DNA from: Delftia tsuruhatensis NBRC 16741
GTDB taxonomy: Bacteria > Pseudomonadota > Gammaproteobacteria > Burkholderiales > Burkholderiaceae_C
Direction: 5' to 3'
Length of the DNA stretch: 64,000 bases
Assembly: GCF_001571325.1 (NCBI RefSeq)
Contig: NZ_BCTO01000021.1
Location: 1 to 64,000 of the forward strand
Part shown: positions 44,732 through 53,857 of the stretch, piece by piece
How the letters are laid out: the number at the start of each line of letters is the position of its first letter
How positions within the stretch are numbered: the first letter of the stretch is position 1
Made by a program: the position numbers and the translations under genes
The notes under the pieces: model-generated
What the model was told of the DNA's origin: nothing
Database searches by the model: none
Seen by the model: the letters and a program-made list of their open reading frames with translations, nothing else

Positions 44732-46404
44732 ACAGGCTTGCACCTGCGGACATCGCTGCAGCCCCCGCGCCCCAGGCAGCCAACCTGTCGCTGCTGCTGT
44801 CGCAGACGGCCGCCCTGTTTCCCGACAGGCCCGGCCTGATCCAGGGCGACCGCCGCTGGACCTGGGTGCAGATCGATGCGCGCGTCAATGCGCTGGTCCA
44901 AGGCCTGCGCGCGCTGGGCATGCAGGCCGGTGACCGCCTGCTGGTGCAGTCTCGCAACGGCATTGCCCTGTTTGAAAGCTGCTGGGCCGCCTTCCGGCTC
45001 GGCGCCGTCTGGGTGCCGGTCAACTTCCGGCTTACACCATCCGAAGTGGCTTGGCTGGGCCACGCCAGCGGCGCCACCGCCATGCTGGCCGAAGAGGGCT
45101 TCGCCGGCCATGTGGACGCCGTGCGCGCCGCCTCGCCACGGCTGCGGCATGTGATCACCATCGGCCGGCCTCGCGAAAGCCAGGGCGAGCAGGACTACGA
45201 GCAATTGCTGCATGACAACGCAGGCGCTCCCGCATCTACAGCCCATGTGCATGCCGATACGCCGCTGTGGTTCTTCTACACCTCCGGCACCACAGGCCGG
45301 CCCAAGGCCGCGATGCTCACCCATGGACAGATGGCCTTCGTGGTGACCAACCACCTTGCCGACCTGATCCCGGGCACGGACGAGCGCGACTGCTCCATTG
45401 CCGTGGCACCGCTGTCGCACGGCGCAGGCATACATGCCCTGCTCAACGTGGCGCGCGGTGCGGCCACAGTGCTGCCCACCGCCGACCGGCTGGACCCTGC
45501 CGAGGTCTGGGAGCTGGTGCAGCGGCACCGGGTCACCAATCTCTTCACCGTGCCCACCATCGTCAAGCTGCTGGTGGAAGACCCCGCGGTGGACCGCTTC
45601 GACCACGGATCGCTGCGCTACGTGGTCTATGCGGGCGCGCCCATGTACCACGCCGACCAGCAGCGCGCATTGCACAAGCTGGGCCCGGTGCTGGTGCAGT
45701 ACTTCGGCCTGGGCGAGGTGACGGGCTGCATCACCGTGCTGACGCCCTCCATGCACGCACTGGACGACGGGCACAGCGACGGCAGCACCGGCACCGCCGA
45801 CACATTGATCGGAACCTGCGGGCGCCCGCGCACGGGCATGGAGGTCGCCATCCTCGACCACCGGTTGCAGCCCGTTCCCACGGGCGCCATCGGCGAGATA
45901 TGCTGCCGCGGCCCCGCCGTCTTTGCGGGCTACCACGACAACCCCGAGGCCACGGCCCAGGCCTTTCGGGGCGGCTGGTTCCACACGGGCGATCTCGGGC
46001 GGCTGGACGAGCGGGGCCTGCTCTACATCACGGGGCGCGAATCGGACATGTACATCTCGGGCGGCTCCAACGTCTATCCGCGCGAAATCGAGGAGGCGCT
46101 GCTGACCCATCCCGCCGTGGCCGAGGTCGCCGTGCTCGGCATGCCCGACGCCACCTGGGGCGAGATCGGCGTGGCCGTGGTGGTCGCGCAGGAGGGTGCC
46201 GATGCCACCGCTGGAGACCTCACGGCCGAGGCGCTGCTGGCGCACCTGGAGGGCCGCTGCGCGCGCTACCGCTGGCCGCGCCAGTTCCACTTCTGGGACG
46301 CCCTGCCCCGCTCGGGCTACGGCAAGGTGGTCAAGAAGGACATACGCGAACGCCTGCTGCAGAACATGACGCAGGGAAAGGAGCAGGCCGCCCCGACCCC
46401 GTGA
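44728..46404 (+). CDS. AMP-forming acyl-CoA synthetase
   Basis: A 558-residue ligase of the ANL family. FFYTSGTTGRPKAAMLTH (residues 182-199) is the P-loop, YFGLGEVTG the A4/A5 region, GGWFHTGDLG the adenylate-binding motif, and GGSNVYPREIEEAL the hinge region. SGYGKVVKKD near the end carries the catalytic Lys533. It should activate the imported carboxylate as its CoA thioester. Substrate cannot be read from sequence. Coupled to the thiolase by a four-base overlap. Confidence 0.93.
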   Translation: MNRLAPADIAAAPAPQAANLSLLLSQTAALFPDRPGLIQGDRRWTWVQIDARVNALVQGLRALGMQAGDRLLVQSRNGIALFESCWAAFRLGAVWVPVNFRLTPSEVAWLGHASGATAMLAEEGFAGHVDAVRAASPRLRHVITIGRPRESQGEQDYEQLLHDNAGAPASTAHVHADTPLWFFYTSGTTGRPKAAMLTHGQMAFVVTNHLADLIPGTDERDCSIAVAPLSHGAGIHALLNVARGAATVLPTADRLDPAEVWELVQRHRVTNLFTVPTIVKLLVEDPAVDRFDHGSLRYVVYAGAPMYHADQQRALHKLGPVLVQYFGLGEVTGCITVLTPSMHALDDGHSDGSTGTADTLIGTCGRPRTGMEVAILDHRLQPVPTGAIGEICCRGPAVFAGYHDNPEATAQAFRGGWFHTGDLGRLDERGLLYITGRESDMYISGGSNVYPREIEEALLTHPAVAEVAVLGMPDATWGEIGVAVVVAQEGADATAGDLTAEALLAHLEGRCARYRWPRQFHFWDALPRSGYGKVVKKDIRERLLQNMTQGKEQAAPTP

Positions 46405-46465
46405 TGCGCCCCCCGCGCGCCGCTTGCGCCCGAACGACACAAAGACAACACTCAGGAGACAAGCC

Positions 46466-47482
46466 ATGACCCTTTCCCGACGCCACGTGCTGCACGGTGC
46501 CGCAGCCTGCGCCCTTCCACTGGCCCTTTCACAGCGCAGCGCCTTCGCCAGCAAGGCCGAATTCCGCTACAAGTACGCCAACAACCTGCCCGCCACGCAT
46601 CCCATGAACATCCGGGCCCTGCAGATGTCGCAGGCCATCCTGGCCGAGACCGGTGGACGGGTGGACATCCAGGTCTTCTCCAATGGGCAGCTCGGCTCGG
46701 ACACCGATGTGCTGGGCCAGTTGCGCTCGGGCGGCGTGGAGTTCTTCACGCTGTCGGGCCTGATCCTGTCCACCCTGGTGCCGGCAGCCTCCATCAGCGG
46801 CGTGGGCTTTGCATTCGACGGCTATGACAGTGTCTGGAAGGCCATGGACGGCGAGCTGGGCGCCCATATCCGCGCACGCATCGCCCAGGCCAACCTGGTG
46901 GCCATGGAGCGCATCTGGGACAACGGTTTCCGGCAGATCACCTCCTCCACGCGCCCCATCGCGGGTCCCGCCGACCTGCAGGGCTTCAAGATCCGCGTGC
47001 CCGTCTCTCCGCTGTGGACCTCGATGTTCAAGGCGCTGGACAGCGCGCCCGCGTCCATCAACTTTGCCGAGGTCTATTCCTCGCTGCAGACGAAGATCGT
47101 GGACGGGCAGGAGAACCCGCTGGCCATCATCTCCACGGCCAAGCTCTACGAGGTGCAGAAGTACTGCTCGCTCACCAACCACATGTGGGACGGTTTCTGG
47201 TTCCTGGCCAACCGCCGCGCCTGGGAAAGACTGCCCCCAGACCTGCGCGACATCGTGGCGCGACACATCAATGCCGCAGGCCTGCGCGAACGCGACGATG
47301 TCGCCGAGCTCAACGCCGGCCTGCAAAAGGAGCTGGCCGCCAAGGGCCTGGCCTTCAACACTGCCGACACCGCCGCCTTCCGTGAGCGGTTGCGCAAGGT
47401 CGGCTTCTACGCCGAATGGAAGCGCAAGCACGGTGACCAGGCCTGGGCCATCCTCGAGCGCAGCGTCGGGGCGCTGGCATGA
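46466..47482 (+). CDS. TRAP transporter periplasmic receptor (DctP type)
   Basis: A 338-residue solute-binding protein. The N-terminus LSRRHVLHGAAACALPLALS resembles a Tat signal (RR followed by a hydrophobic stretch). The body has FRYKYANNLPATHPMNIRALQM, IQVFSNGQLGSD, the DctP signature GFKIRVPVSPLWTSMFKALDSAP and VDGQENPLAII. An AGGAGAC box precedes the ATG. The start follows the ligase by 61 nt, so it is in the same operon. ATGA overlap with the membrane subunit. Confidence 0.93.
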   Translation: MTLSRRHVLHGAAACALPLALSQRSAFASKAEFRYKYANNLPATHPMNIRALQMSQAILAETGGRVDIQVFSNGQLGSDTDVLGQLRSGGVEFFTLSGLILSTLVPAASISGVGFAFDGYDSVWKAMDGELGAHIRARIAQANLVAMERIWDNGFRQITSSTRPIAGPADLQGFKIRVPVSPLWTSMFKALDSAPASINFAEVYSSLQTKIVDGQENPLAIISTAKLYEVQKYCSLTNHMWDGFWFLANRRAWERLPPDLRDIVARHINAAGLRERDDVAELNAGLQKELAAKGLAFNTADTAAFRERLRKVGFYAEWKRKHGDQAWAILERSVGALA

Positions 47483-49356
47483 CTGCGCCCCAGGACAAGC
47501 CCCCCCATACCCCGCACGATGCCTGGACCGCGTGGGACCGCATCGACCGCTGGATGGGCGCGGCCGTGGCTTGCGCGGCGGGCCTGCTGGTGCTGGCCGA
47601 TATCGGCGTGCTGTTTGCGGGAGTGGTGGCACGCTTTGTCTTCCACCAGCCACTGGTCTGGGCGGATGAACTGGCCTCCATGCTCTTCATCTGGCTGGCC
47701 ATGCTGGGTGCCGTGATCGCACTGCGGCGCGCCGAGCACATGCGCATGACGGCCCTGCTCTCACGCCTGTCGCCTGCGCGCCGGGCCCTGTTCGATGCCA
47801 TCGGCACCTGTGCCACGCTGGCCTTTCTCGCCCTGGTGGCCTGGCCCGCCTGGGAATGGGCAGCGGACGAGCGCTTCATCACCACGCCCGCGCTGGAAAT
47901 CTCCAACATCTGGCGCGCTGCGGCACTGCCCGCCGGCATCGTGCTGATGGCTGTTTTCTCAGTGCTGCGCCTGGTGCGCAGCGGCGAAAAGGCGGCGGCC
48001 TGGAAGGCACTGGCCGTGGTGGCCGCCATCATGGCGGCGTTCGTGCTGGCAAACGGCATCTTCGGCCTCTTCGAGGACCTGGGGCGCCTGAACCTGCTGG
48101 TCTTCTTCGTCGGCGTGGTCGCGGCCTGCGTGTTCGGCGGCGTGCCCATTGCCTTTGCCTTCGGCCTGGGCACGCTCGGCTATCTGGCCCTGGCCACGGA
48201 CACCGCCCTGCCCGTGATCGTCGGGCGCATGGACGAAGGCATGTCCCACCTCATCCTGCTGGCCGTTCCGCTGTTCGTCTTCCTGGGGCTGCTGATCGAG
48301 ATGACGGGCATGGCGCGCGCCATGGTGGCTTTTCTCGCGGGCCTGCTCGGCCATGTGCGCGGCGGCCTGTCCTATGTGCTTGTGGGGGCCATGTACCTGG
48401 TCTCGGGCATCTCGGGCTCCAAGGCGGCCGACATGGCGGCCGTGGCTCCGGCCCTGTTCCCCGAAATGCGCAAGCGCGGCGCGGACGAAGGCGATCTGGT
48501 GGCCCTGCTGTCAGCCACGGGCGCGCAGACGGAAACCGTGCCGCCCAGCCTGGTGCTGATCACCATCGGCTCGGTCACGGGCGTGTCCATTGCAGCGCTG
48601 TTCACGGGCGGACTGCTGCCGGCGCTGGCCCTGGGCCTGTCGCTGTGTGTGGTCGTCTGGTGGCGCTCGCGCCATGACCAGCCGCCGCAGACACAGCGCC
48701 AGCCCTGGTCGCAGATCGCGCGGCTAGGCTTCATCGCCCTGCCGGCACTGGCGCTGCCCTTCGTGATCCGCGCGGCCGTGGTCGAGGGCGTGGCCACGGC
48801 CACCGAAGTCTCGACCCTGGGCATTGCCTACGCGGCCATTGCGGGTCTGCTGATCTACCGCCAGTTCGACTGGCGCCGCCTGGGGCCCATGCTCGTGGCC
48901 ACGGCATCGCTGTCGGGCGCCATCCTGCTCATCATCGGCACTGCCACGGCCATGGCCTGGGGCCTGACCCAATCGGGCTTCTCGCGCTCGCTGGCGGAGG
49001 CGATGGCCGCCCTGCCCGGCGGGGCACCCGCGTTTCTCGCGGTCTCGCTACTGATCTTCGTCATCCTCGGATCGGTGTTGGAAGGCATACCCGCCATCGT
49101 GCTGTTCGGCCCGCTGCTGTTTCCCATCGCACGCGACCTGGGCATCCATGAAGTGCACTACGCCATCGTCGTCGTGCTCGCCATGGGCCTGGGCCTGTTC
49201 GCCCCGCCACTGGGCGTGGGCTACTACGCAGCCTGCGCCATAGGCCAGATCCACCCGGACAAGGGCTTGCGGCCCATCGTGGGCTACCTGCTGGCGCTGT
49301 TGCTGGGTACGGTGGCGGTGGCGGCCGTGCCCTGGCTGTCGATCGGATTCCTGTAG
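47479..49356 (+). CDS. Fused TRAP transporter membrane subunits (DctQ-DctM)
   Basis: A 625-residue inner-membrane protein. Residues 25-190 are a four-helix DctQ small subunit (PLVWADELASMLFIWLAMLG is its signature). The remainder is the 12-helix DctM carrier with VPLFVFLGLLIEMTG and LSGISGSKAADMAAVAPALFP-like motifs. Fusion of Q and M is known in the family. With the receptor it forms a sodium-driven high-affinity carboxylate importer feeding the CoA ligase and thiolase. Nothing convincing follows it on this strand before 49977. Confidence 0.93.
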   Translation: MTAPQDKPPHTPHDAWTAWDRIDRWMGAAVACAAGLLVLADIGVLFAGVVARFVFHQPLVWADELASMLFIWLAMLGAVIALRRAEHMRMTALLSRLSPARRALFDAIGTCATLAFLALVAWPAWEWAADERFITTPALEISNIWRAAALPAGIVLMAVFSVLRLVRSGEKAAAWKALAVVAAIMAAFVLANGIFGLFEDLGRLNLLVFFVGVVAACVFGGVPIAFAFGLGTLGYLALATDTALPVIVGRMDEGMSHLILLAVPLFVFLGLLIEMTGMARAMVAFLAGLLGHVRGGLSYVLVGAMYLVSGISGSKAADMAAVAPALFPEMRKRGADEGDLVALLSATGAQTETVPPSLVLITIGSVTGVSIAALFTGGLLPALALGLSLCVVVWWRSRHDQPPQTQRQPWSQIARLGFIALPALALPFVIRAAVVEGVATATEVSTLGIAYAAIAGLLIYRQFDWRRLGPMLVATASLSGAILLIIGTATAMAWGLTQSGFSRSLAEAMAALPGGAPAFLAVSLLIFVILGSVLEGIPAIVLFGPLLFPIARDLGIHEVHYAIVVVLAMGLGLFAPPLGVGYYAACAIGQIHPDKGLRPIVGYLLALLLGTVAVAAVPWLSIGFL

Positions 49357-49374
49357 AGGCGCGGCCGCCTGCGT

Positions 49375-49746
49375 TCAGGAATACTCCAGATCGCTGTGCT
49401 TGCTGGTCACCAGCCGGCGGGCCGACAGCGACATCATCAGCAGCGCAATCGCCTCATGCATGATCAGCGTGTGCGTGTTGCCGGTCTCCACCATCTTGCT
49501 GCGCAACGACTCGCGCACCTGGGGGGAGCCGGTCACGTCGATGATGATGTCCACCGCTGCATCCACCAGATCCATGAACCGTGTGGTGACCGGCACGCCA
49601 CGCGCGCGTGCCAGTGCGATGCCGGGCTGGTCCAGGTCCAGGTCGGCCACCCCGAGCAACTGCACGAAGGGCGCGTCCAGCAACTGCTGCAGCAAGGGAG
49701 TGCCGGTCTGCCCCGCACCAATGACCACGATCCGGAAGGCTTGCAT
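49375..49746 (-). CDS. Small Rossmann-fold protein
   Basis: A 123-residue protein with an intact nucleotide-binding loop (VVIGAGQTGTPLLQQLL), an acidic end of the second strand (VADLDLD), DVTGSPQVRESLR, and a C-terminal helix. It is a minimal NAD-binding domain with no catalytic domain. It resembles the N-terminal sensor-like Rossmann domain found in some signalling proteins. The start at 49746 is preferred; a longer frame reads into the intergenic region. It converges on the TRAP operon. Function unknown. Confidence 0.72.
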   Translation of the reverse strand: MQAFRIVVIGAGQTGTPLLQQLLDAPFVQLLGVADLDLDQPGIALARARGVPVTTRFMDLVDAAVDIIIDVTGSPQVRESLRSKMVETGNTHTLIMHEAIALLMMSLSARRLVTSKHSDLEYS

Positions 49747-49928
49747 GGGATGAATCCTTTTTCCATACGGGAAGTACGGCGCCATCATAGAAATGCCTTG
49801 CCGGTGCGCGCCGGTCCGGGGCGGGTGGAATGGGTTTGTATGACCCAGGTCAAATCCGGTGGACAGGGGCGTGGTGGCGGACCCTCCATGCCCCTCGTAC
49901 ATCACCGGTATCCGCGTTTGAGATTCGA

Positions 49929-49942
49929 TACTGAATTCAGTA
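49929..49942. promoter_or_regulatory. Perfect palindrome upstream of the Phd/PIN pair
   Basis: TACTGAATTCAGTA is a perfect 14-bp palindrome 35-48 bases before the antitoxin GTG. It is the probable operator bound by the Phd-type antitoxin. Confidence 0.65.
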
Positions 49943-49976
49943 CCATTCAACACATCGATGCCGATAAGGAGCCACC

Positions 49977-50246
49977 GTGCACAACACCTTGACTGCCGCA
50001 GAACTCAAGCGCCGCGGCATGGCTGCCATTGAGGATGGACTTCGGCATGGCCCTGTTCACCTGATCAAGCGCAACCAGGCAACCGCGGTGGTGCTGTCCG
50101 AGCAGGAGTACCGGAAGCTGCTGGAGCAGGGTCCACAGCCGCACCACGGCATGACAGCGGTGCAATGGCTGCTGTCGCAACCCACCACAGGCGCCCGCGA
50201 GAAGGCGGAGATCGATGCATTCCTGTCAGGGGAGCGCGACTGGTGA
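49977..50246 (+). CDS. Phd/YefM-type antitoxin
   Basis: An 89-residue antitoxin starting at GTG with an AAGGA box. The Phd/YefM core is LTAAELKRRGMAAIEDGLRHGPVHLIKRNQATAVVLSEQEYRKLL. The C-terminal third is the toxin-binding segment. Its stop overlaps the toxin GTG (GTGA). Confidence 0.9.
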   Translation: MHNTLTAAELKRRGMAAIEDGLRHGPVHLIKRNQATAVVLSEQEYRKLLEQGPQPHHGMTAVQWLLSQPTTGAREKAEIDAFLSGERDW

Positions 50247-50653
50247 TCGCCTTTTTTGATGCCAGCGCACTGATCTACCTGCTGCAGGCCCGAGAGCCTT
50301 TTGCCAGCCGTGCCCGGGCCGGGCTCCAGGCGCTGCATACGGCCTATCCGGGCATGGCATCCGCTGTGAGCCGGCTATCCTGGCTGGAATGCCGCACCGG
50401 CCCCTTGAAGTCGAATGACTCGGCCGCGTTGGCGGTCTTCGACACCTTCTTTGCCCGGGCAGACCTGATCTGGGTGGAACTGAGCCGCGAGGTGGTGGAG
50501 TTGGCCACCGCGATCCGCGCGCGTCATGGACTGCGGACCCCCGATGCCCTGCACGCCGCCAGTTGCCTGCAACTGGGACCACACCACAGGCTCTTGACGG
50601 GGGACGCTGCCTTCCAGAGGGTTCATGGCCTGAACGTGGTGCTTCTGGCCTGA
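50243..50653 (+). CDS. PIN-domain toxin (VapC type)
   Basis: A 136-residue RNase toxin. The acidic PIN residues are in FFDASALIYLL (first Asp), WLECR (Glu), TPDALHAASC (Asp) and TGDAAFQRV (Asp). GTG start, translationally coupled to the Phd antitoxin. A Phd-VapC pairing is a common mix. The gene looks complete. Confidence 0.9.
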   Translation: MIAFFDASALIYLLQAREPFASRARAGLQALHTAYPGMASAVSRLSWLECRTGPLKSNDSAALAVFDTFFARADLIWVELSREVVELATAIRARHGLRTPDALHAASCLQLGPHHRLLTGDAAFQRVHGLNVVLLA

Positions 50654-50689
50654 ATGCAGCCGCCGCTGCCGCCTGCATTCGCCCACAAA

Positions 50690-50722
50690 AAAACCCGCCG
50701 GCTTCGTGGCCCGGCGGGTTTT
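50690..50722. terminator. Bidirectional intrinsic terminator
   Basis: AAAACCCGCCGG (50690-50701) pairs with CCGGCGGGTTTT (50711-50722) over a CTTCGTGGC loop, with flanking A and T runs. It lies between the toxin gene and the convergent secreted-protein gene. Confidence 0.92.
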
Positions 50723-50747
50723 CTCAGGTGAATAACAGCAGACGCTG

Positions 50748-51179
50748 TTATTGCCTTACAGGAACCTGCTCCGTGTACTCGCGCAGCACGCCGCCGCCTT
50801 CGACGGAGCCGCTGACCTGGCCGTCCTTGACGCGCTCCACGCAGGAGCGGCGGTCGCCTTCGTTCTTGAAGACATCGCAGCGGGCCACGGCATTGCGCTG
50901 GAAGTTGTCGCCCGACTGGACGCCGCCTCGGCGCGATTGCTCCTGGACGGCGGCGGCCTCGTGCTGGGCAGGGTCGCGGCGGTCATAGCCGCGCTTGGCG
51001 GGCCCCTTGTGCTCGGCGTGCTTCTTGTGGTGGTGATGGGGCTTGGCCTTTTCCGCGGCGGGGGGCGGAGGCGGCGTGCCATCAGGCCCGGGGCCGGGCT
51101 GGGCGGTGGCCAGGCCGGCCATGCCCAGGACGGCAGCGCCAATACACAGCTGCAGGGGACGGATCCATGGATTCTTCAT
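50748..51179 (-). CDS. Secreted His/Pro-rich small protein
   Basis: A 143-residue protein with a signal peptide (LCIGAAVLGMAGLATAQP). A proline run and KPHHHHKKHAEHK follow, which may bind metals. The C-terminal half has one cysteine pair (CDVFKNEGDRRSC) and VSGSVEGGGVLREYTEQVPV. The latter resembles conserved segments in Comamonadaceae secreted proteins of unknown function. It is monocistronic and ends at the terminator at 50690. Real gene by signal peptide and context. Confidence 0.75.
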   Translation of the reverse strand: MKNPWIRPLQLCIGAAVLGMAGLATAQPGPGPDGTPPPPPAAEKAKPHHHHKKHAEHKGPAKRGYDRRDPAQHEAAAVQEQSRRGGVQSGDNFQRNAVARCDVFKNEGDRRSCVERVKDGQVSGSVEGGGVLREYTEQVPVRQ

Positions 51180-51321
51180 AGCTTCACTCCATTCCTCGTG
51201 AAAAAGTCAAGGCCCAAGCATGCGTGTTTTCCAGCTCCCCATTTATCGGTACAGCACGGCTGCGCATGCAGTCCATGGCCTACATGTTGCCGCGCAACGC
51301 GCAAGCGGTGGCCGACCTGGG

Positions 51322-52827
51322 TCAAGCCTGGGTGGCAAACCAGCGCTGAACGCCATCGGCCATGCGCGCGAAGACGCTGTCCAGCGTGGGTACCTCGGCA
51401 CCCCACAGGGCGCGCAGCACGTCCGCGTTCTCGAACAGGCCGTGCCAATAGCAGCCGGCGATGCGGCCGTCAGGGCTGTGCCACAGCAGGCCCGGCACAG
51501 GCTCGGCCACGGCGCTGCCGGCAGCCACCATGTCGGGGCGCACGCTGGTCTGGCCATGGTGGATTTCATAGACCCGGGCCTGCACGCCGGACAGCGCCGC
51601 CCAAGCCCCTGGCAGCGGCGGCAGCTGCACGCTGGCGGGCAGCACGGTCTTGTCGGGCGCGAACAGGGTCGTCAGCGGCAGAAGGCCCAGGCCGGCTGCG
51701 TTGCCGTCCACGCCGTGCAGGTCGATCAGCGCCTCGCCCAGCATTTGCAGGCCGCCGCAGATGCCCAGCACCTGCCGGCCTGCCGCCGCATGGGCGGCGA
51801 CGGCAGCATCCAGGCCCTGGGACCGCATCCAGGCCAGATCGGCAGCCGTGGCCTTGGAGCCCGGCAGGATGATCCAGTCCGCGCCGGCCAGCTGGGCCGG
51901 CGTGCGCGCCCAGACCACGCGCAGGCCCGGCACCTGCAGCAGGGGCTGGAATTCGTCGAGGTTGCTGATGCGCGGGTAGGCGACGATGGCGATGGTGGTG
52001 TGCACGGCGCGTACCGCCCCGCCTCCAGAGCCACGGTCGTCAAAGACGCCATCCTCCTCCGGCAGGCCATGCTGGAACTGCATGGGGATGGTGGCCACGG
52101 TGGGCACGCCGGTGCGCTCCTGCAGCATCTGCGGGGCGGGCGCCAACAGGCTGGCGTCGCCCCGGAATTTGTTGAGCACGAAGCCGCGGATCAGCGCCTG
52201 TTCTTCCGGAGGCAGCAGCGCCCAGGTGCCGTAGAGGTGGGCGAAGGCGCCGCCGCGGTCGATGTCGGATACCAGCAGGCAATGCGCGCCGCAGTGGCGC
52301 GCCACGCGCATGTTGACGACGTCGCTGGCATGCAGGTTGATCTCGGCCGGCGAGCCTGCGCCCTCGATGACGACCACGTCGTTGTCGGCACGCAGGCTGT
52401 CCAGCGCCTCGGCGATCTGCGGCCACACGCGGGCGCTGCGGCCGCGCCAGGGCAAGGCCGAGAGTTCCTCGCTGACCCGGCCCAGCAGCACGACCTGGCT
52501 GCGCATGTCGGCCTCGGGCTTGAGCAGCAGCGGGTTCATGCGCACATCGGGCGCGCAGCCTGCGGCCAGGGCCTGCAGATACTGTGCCGTGCCGATCTCG
52601 CCCCAGGCACCGCCCGGCGCGCAGACCACGCGCGCGTTGTTGCTCATGTTCTGCGCCTTGAAGGGCGCCACCTTGTAGCCCTGGGCGCGGTACCAGGCGC
52701 ACAGCGCGGTGGCCACCCAGCTCTTGCCGGCACCGCTGCTGGTGCCCAGCACCATCACGCACAGCGCGGGGCGCTGGCCGGGCTCGGGCAAGGGCAGGTT
52801 CACGGCGGCGGGTTCACTCGATTGCAT
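51322..52827 (-). CDS. cobQ: Cobyric acid synthase
   Basis: Amidates four carboxylates of adenosylcobyrinate diamide using glutamine. In the 501 residues the N-terminal ATP-grasp-like kinase domain reads VMVLGTSSGAGKSWVATALC, with FKAQNMSNNARV. The C-terminal class I glutaminase domain has the nucleophile in LGICGGLQMLGE and a histidine in the C-terminal part. It is the last gene of the downstream cob block and overlaps cobD by 14 bp. Confidence 0.95.
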   Translation of the reverse strand: MQSSEPAAVNLPLPEPGQRPALCVMVLGTSSGAGKSWVATALCAWYRAQGYKVAPFKAQNMSNNARVVCAPGGAWGEIGTAQYLQALAAGCAPDVRMNPLLLKPEADMRSQVVLLGRVSEELSALPWRGRSARVWPQIAEALDSLRADNDVVVIEGAGSPAEINLHASDVVNMRVARHCGAHCLLVSDIDRGGAFAHLYGTWALLPPEEQALIRGFVLNKFRGDASLLAPAPQMLQERTGVPTVATIPMQFQHGLPEEDGVFDDRGSGGGAVRAVHTTIAIVAYPRISNLDEFQPLLQVPGLRVVWARTPAQLAGADWIILPGSKATAADLAWMRSQGLDAAVAAHAAAGRQVLGICGGLQMLGEALIDLHGVDGNAAGLGLLPLTTLFAPDKTVLPASVQLPPLPGAWAALSGVQARVYEIHHGQTSVRPDMVAAGSAVAEPVPGLLWHSPDGRIAGCYWHGLFENADVLRALWGAEVPTLDSVFARMADGVQRWFATQA

Positions 52828-53857
52828 GGTGTTTCTCCATTGGCTGCCAGGCAGCCAGCAAGGCGTTCTGGGATGCAGGCGCCAGCACGCCCATGCGCAC
52901 GCAGCCGGGCAGGCCGAAGCTGTCGCAGTCGCGCAGCTTGATGCCCTGCGCGCGCAGTTGGGCCAGACGCGTCTGCATGGCGTCGCCCTGCCGTGCCTGC
53001 GGCCAGCGCGCCACAAAGTAATTGGCCTGCGAGCCGGGCAGCACCTGCCAGCCCAGGCGCTGCACCAGATCGATCTGTTGCGCCTTCCAATCGCGCAGCC
53101 GTTGCAGGCTTTGCGCCAGCCATTGCCGGGTGGCCGGTGCGGTCCAGGCCGTGAGCATGGCCTCGCCATGGGCGCCCACGGGCCAGGAGGGTGACAGGGC
53201 ACGCAAGGCCTCGATCTCGTCGTGCGGCACGGCTTCGGGCGCAATGGCGTAGGCCGCGCGCACGCCGGTCATGCCAAGGGCCTTGTTGGGAGTCCACATC
53301 TGCCAGGCATCGCGCACCAGGGAGGGCACGGCGGGTTCCATGCCCGGCTCCAGTCTGAGGGGCGCATAGGCGCAGTCGATCACGCGCCAGGTGCCGGGCG
53401 GTGCGGGCTCGCTCCACAGGGGCCAGACATCTTCGGGCTGGCCCAGCGGGCTCGATGGCGCGCAGGCCCAGTGCAGGCCGGGGCCGGCCTCGGTGATGCC
53501 GTCGCGCGCGGCCTGGCGCAGGCGCCAGACCTGGGCCGCGTGGGCGTAGTCGCCATAGTGGTGTGCCGGCAGGCTGGCGACGGCCGCGCCCTCTCGCACC
53601 GCATGCATGGTGATTCGGTGGATGAAGTCGCTGGCACTGGCCGCGATGACGATGCGCTCGGCCTGCACGCCATGAAGGTCCGCCAGCCGTGCGCGCAACG
53701 CCGTGTAGTGCGGGTCCGGGTACTGGGCTGCATGTGCCTGGGACAGCGCATCCAGCGCCTGCGGGCAAGGTCCGCAGGCATTGCGGTTGGTGGAGAAATC
53801 GTGCGCGGGCACGCCCAGCGCATCCGTGCCGCCGTGGGTGACTGGGATCGGTTTCAT
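52814..53857 (-). CDS. cobD: Threonine-phosphate decarboxylase
   Basis: PLP enzyme (called CobC in Pseudomonas) that makes aminopropanol phosphate for the nucleotide loop. The 347 residues show HGGTDALG, DFSTNRNACGPCP, IAASASDFIHRIT, and the Schiff-base Lys in TPNKALGMTGVRAAYA. GCVRMGVL is near the end. The start at 53857 gives a 4-nt overlap with cbiB. The first serine/asparagine-rich motif is slightly divergent from Salmonella CobD. Confidence 0.9.
   Translation of the reverse strand: MKPIPVTHGGTDALGVPAHDFSTNRNACGPCPQALDALSQAHAAQYPDPHYTALRARLADLHGVQAERIVIAASASDFIHRITMHAVREGAAVASLPAHHYGDYAHAAQVWRLRQAARDGITEAGPGLHWACAPSSPLGQPEDVWPLWSEPAPPGTWRVIDCAYAPLRLEPGMEPAVPSLVRDAWQMWTPNKALGMTGVRAAYAIAPEAVPHDEIEALRALSPSWPVGAHGEAMLTAWTAPATRQWLAQSLQRLRDWKAQQIDLVQRLGWQVLPGSQANYFVARWPQARQGDAMQTRLAQLRAQGIKLRDCDSFGLPGCVRMGVLAPASQNALLAAWQPMEKHHAIE

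Noticed and set aside
51220-51350. A short plus-strand peptide gene between the secreted protein and cobQ
   Set aside because: No ribosome-binding site and it overlaps the cobQ 3' end; nothing supports translation.
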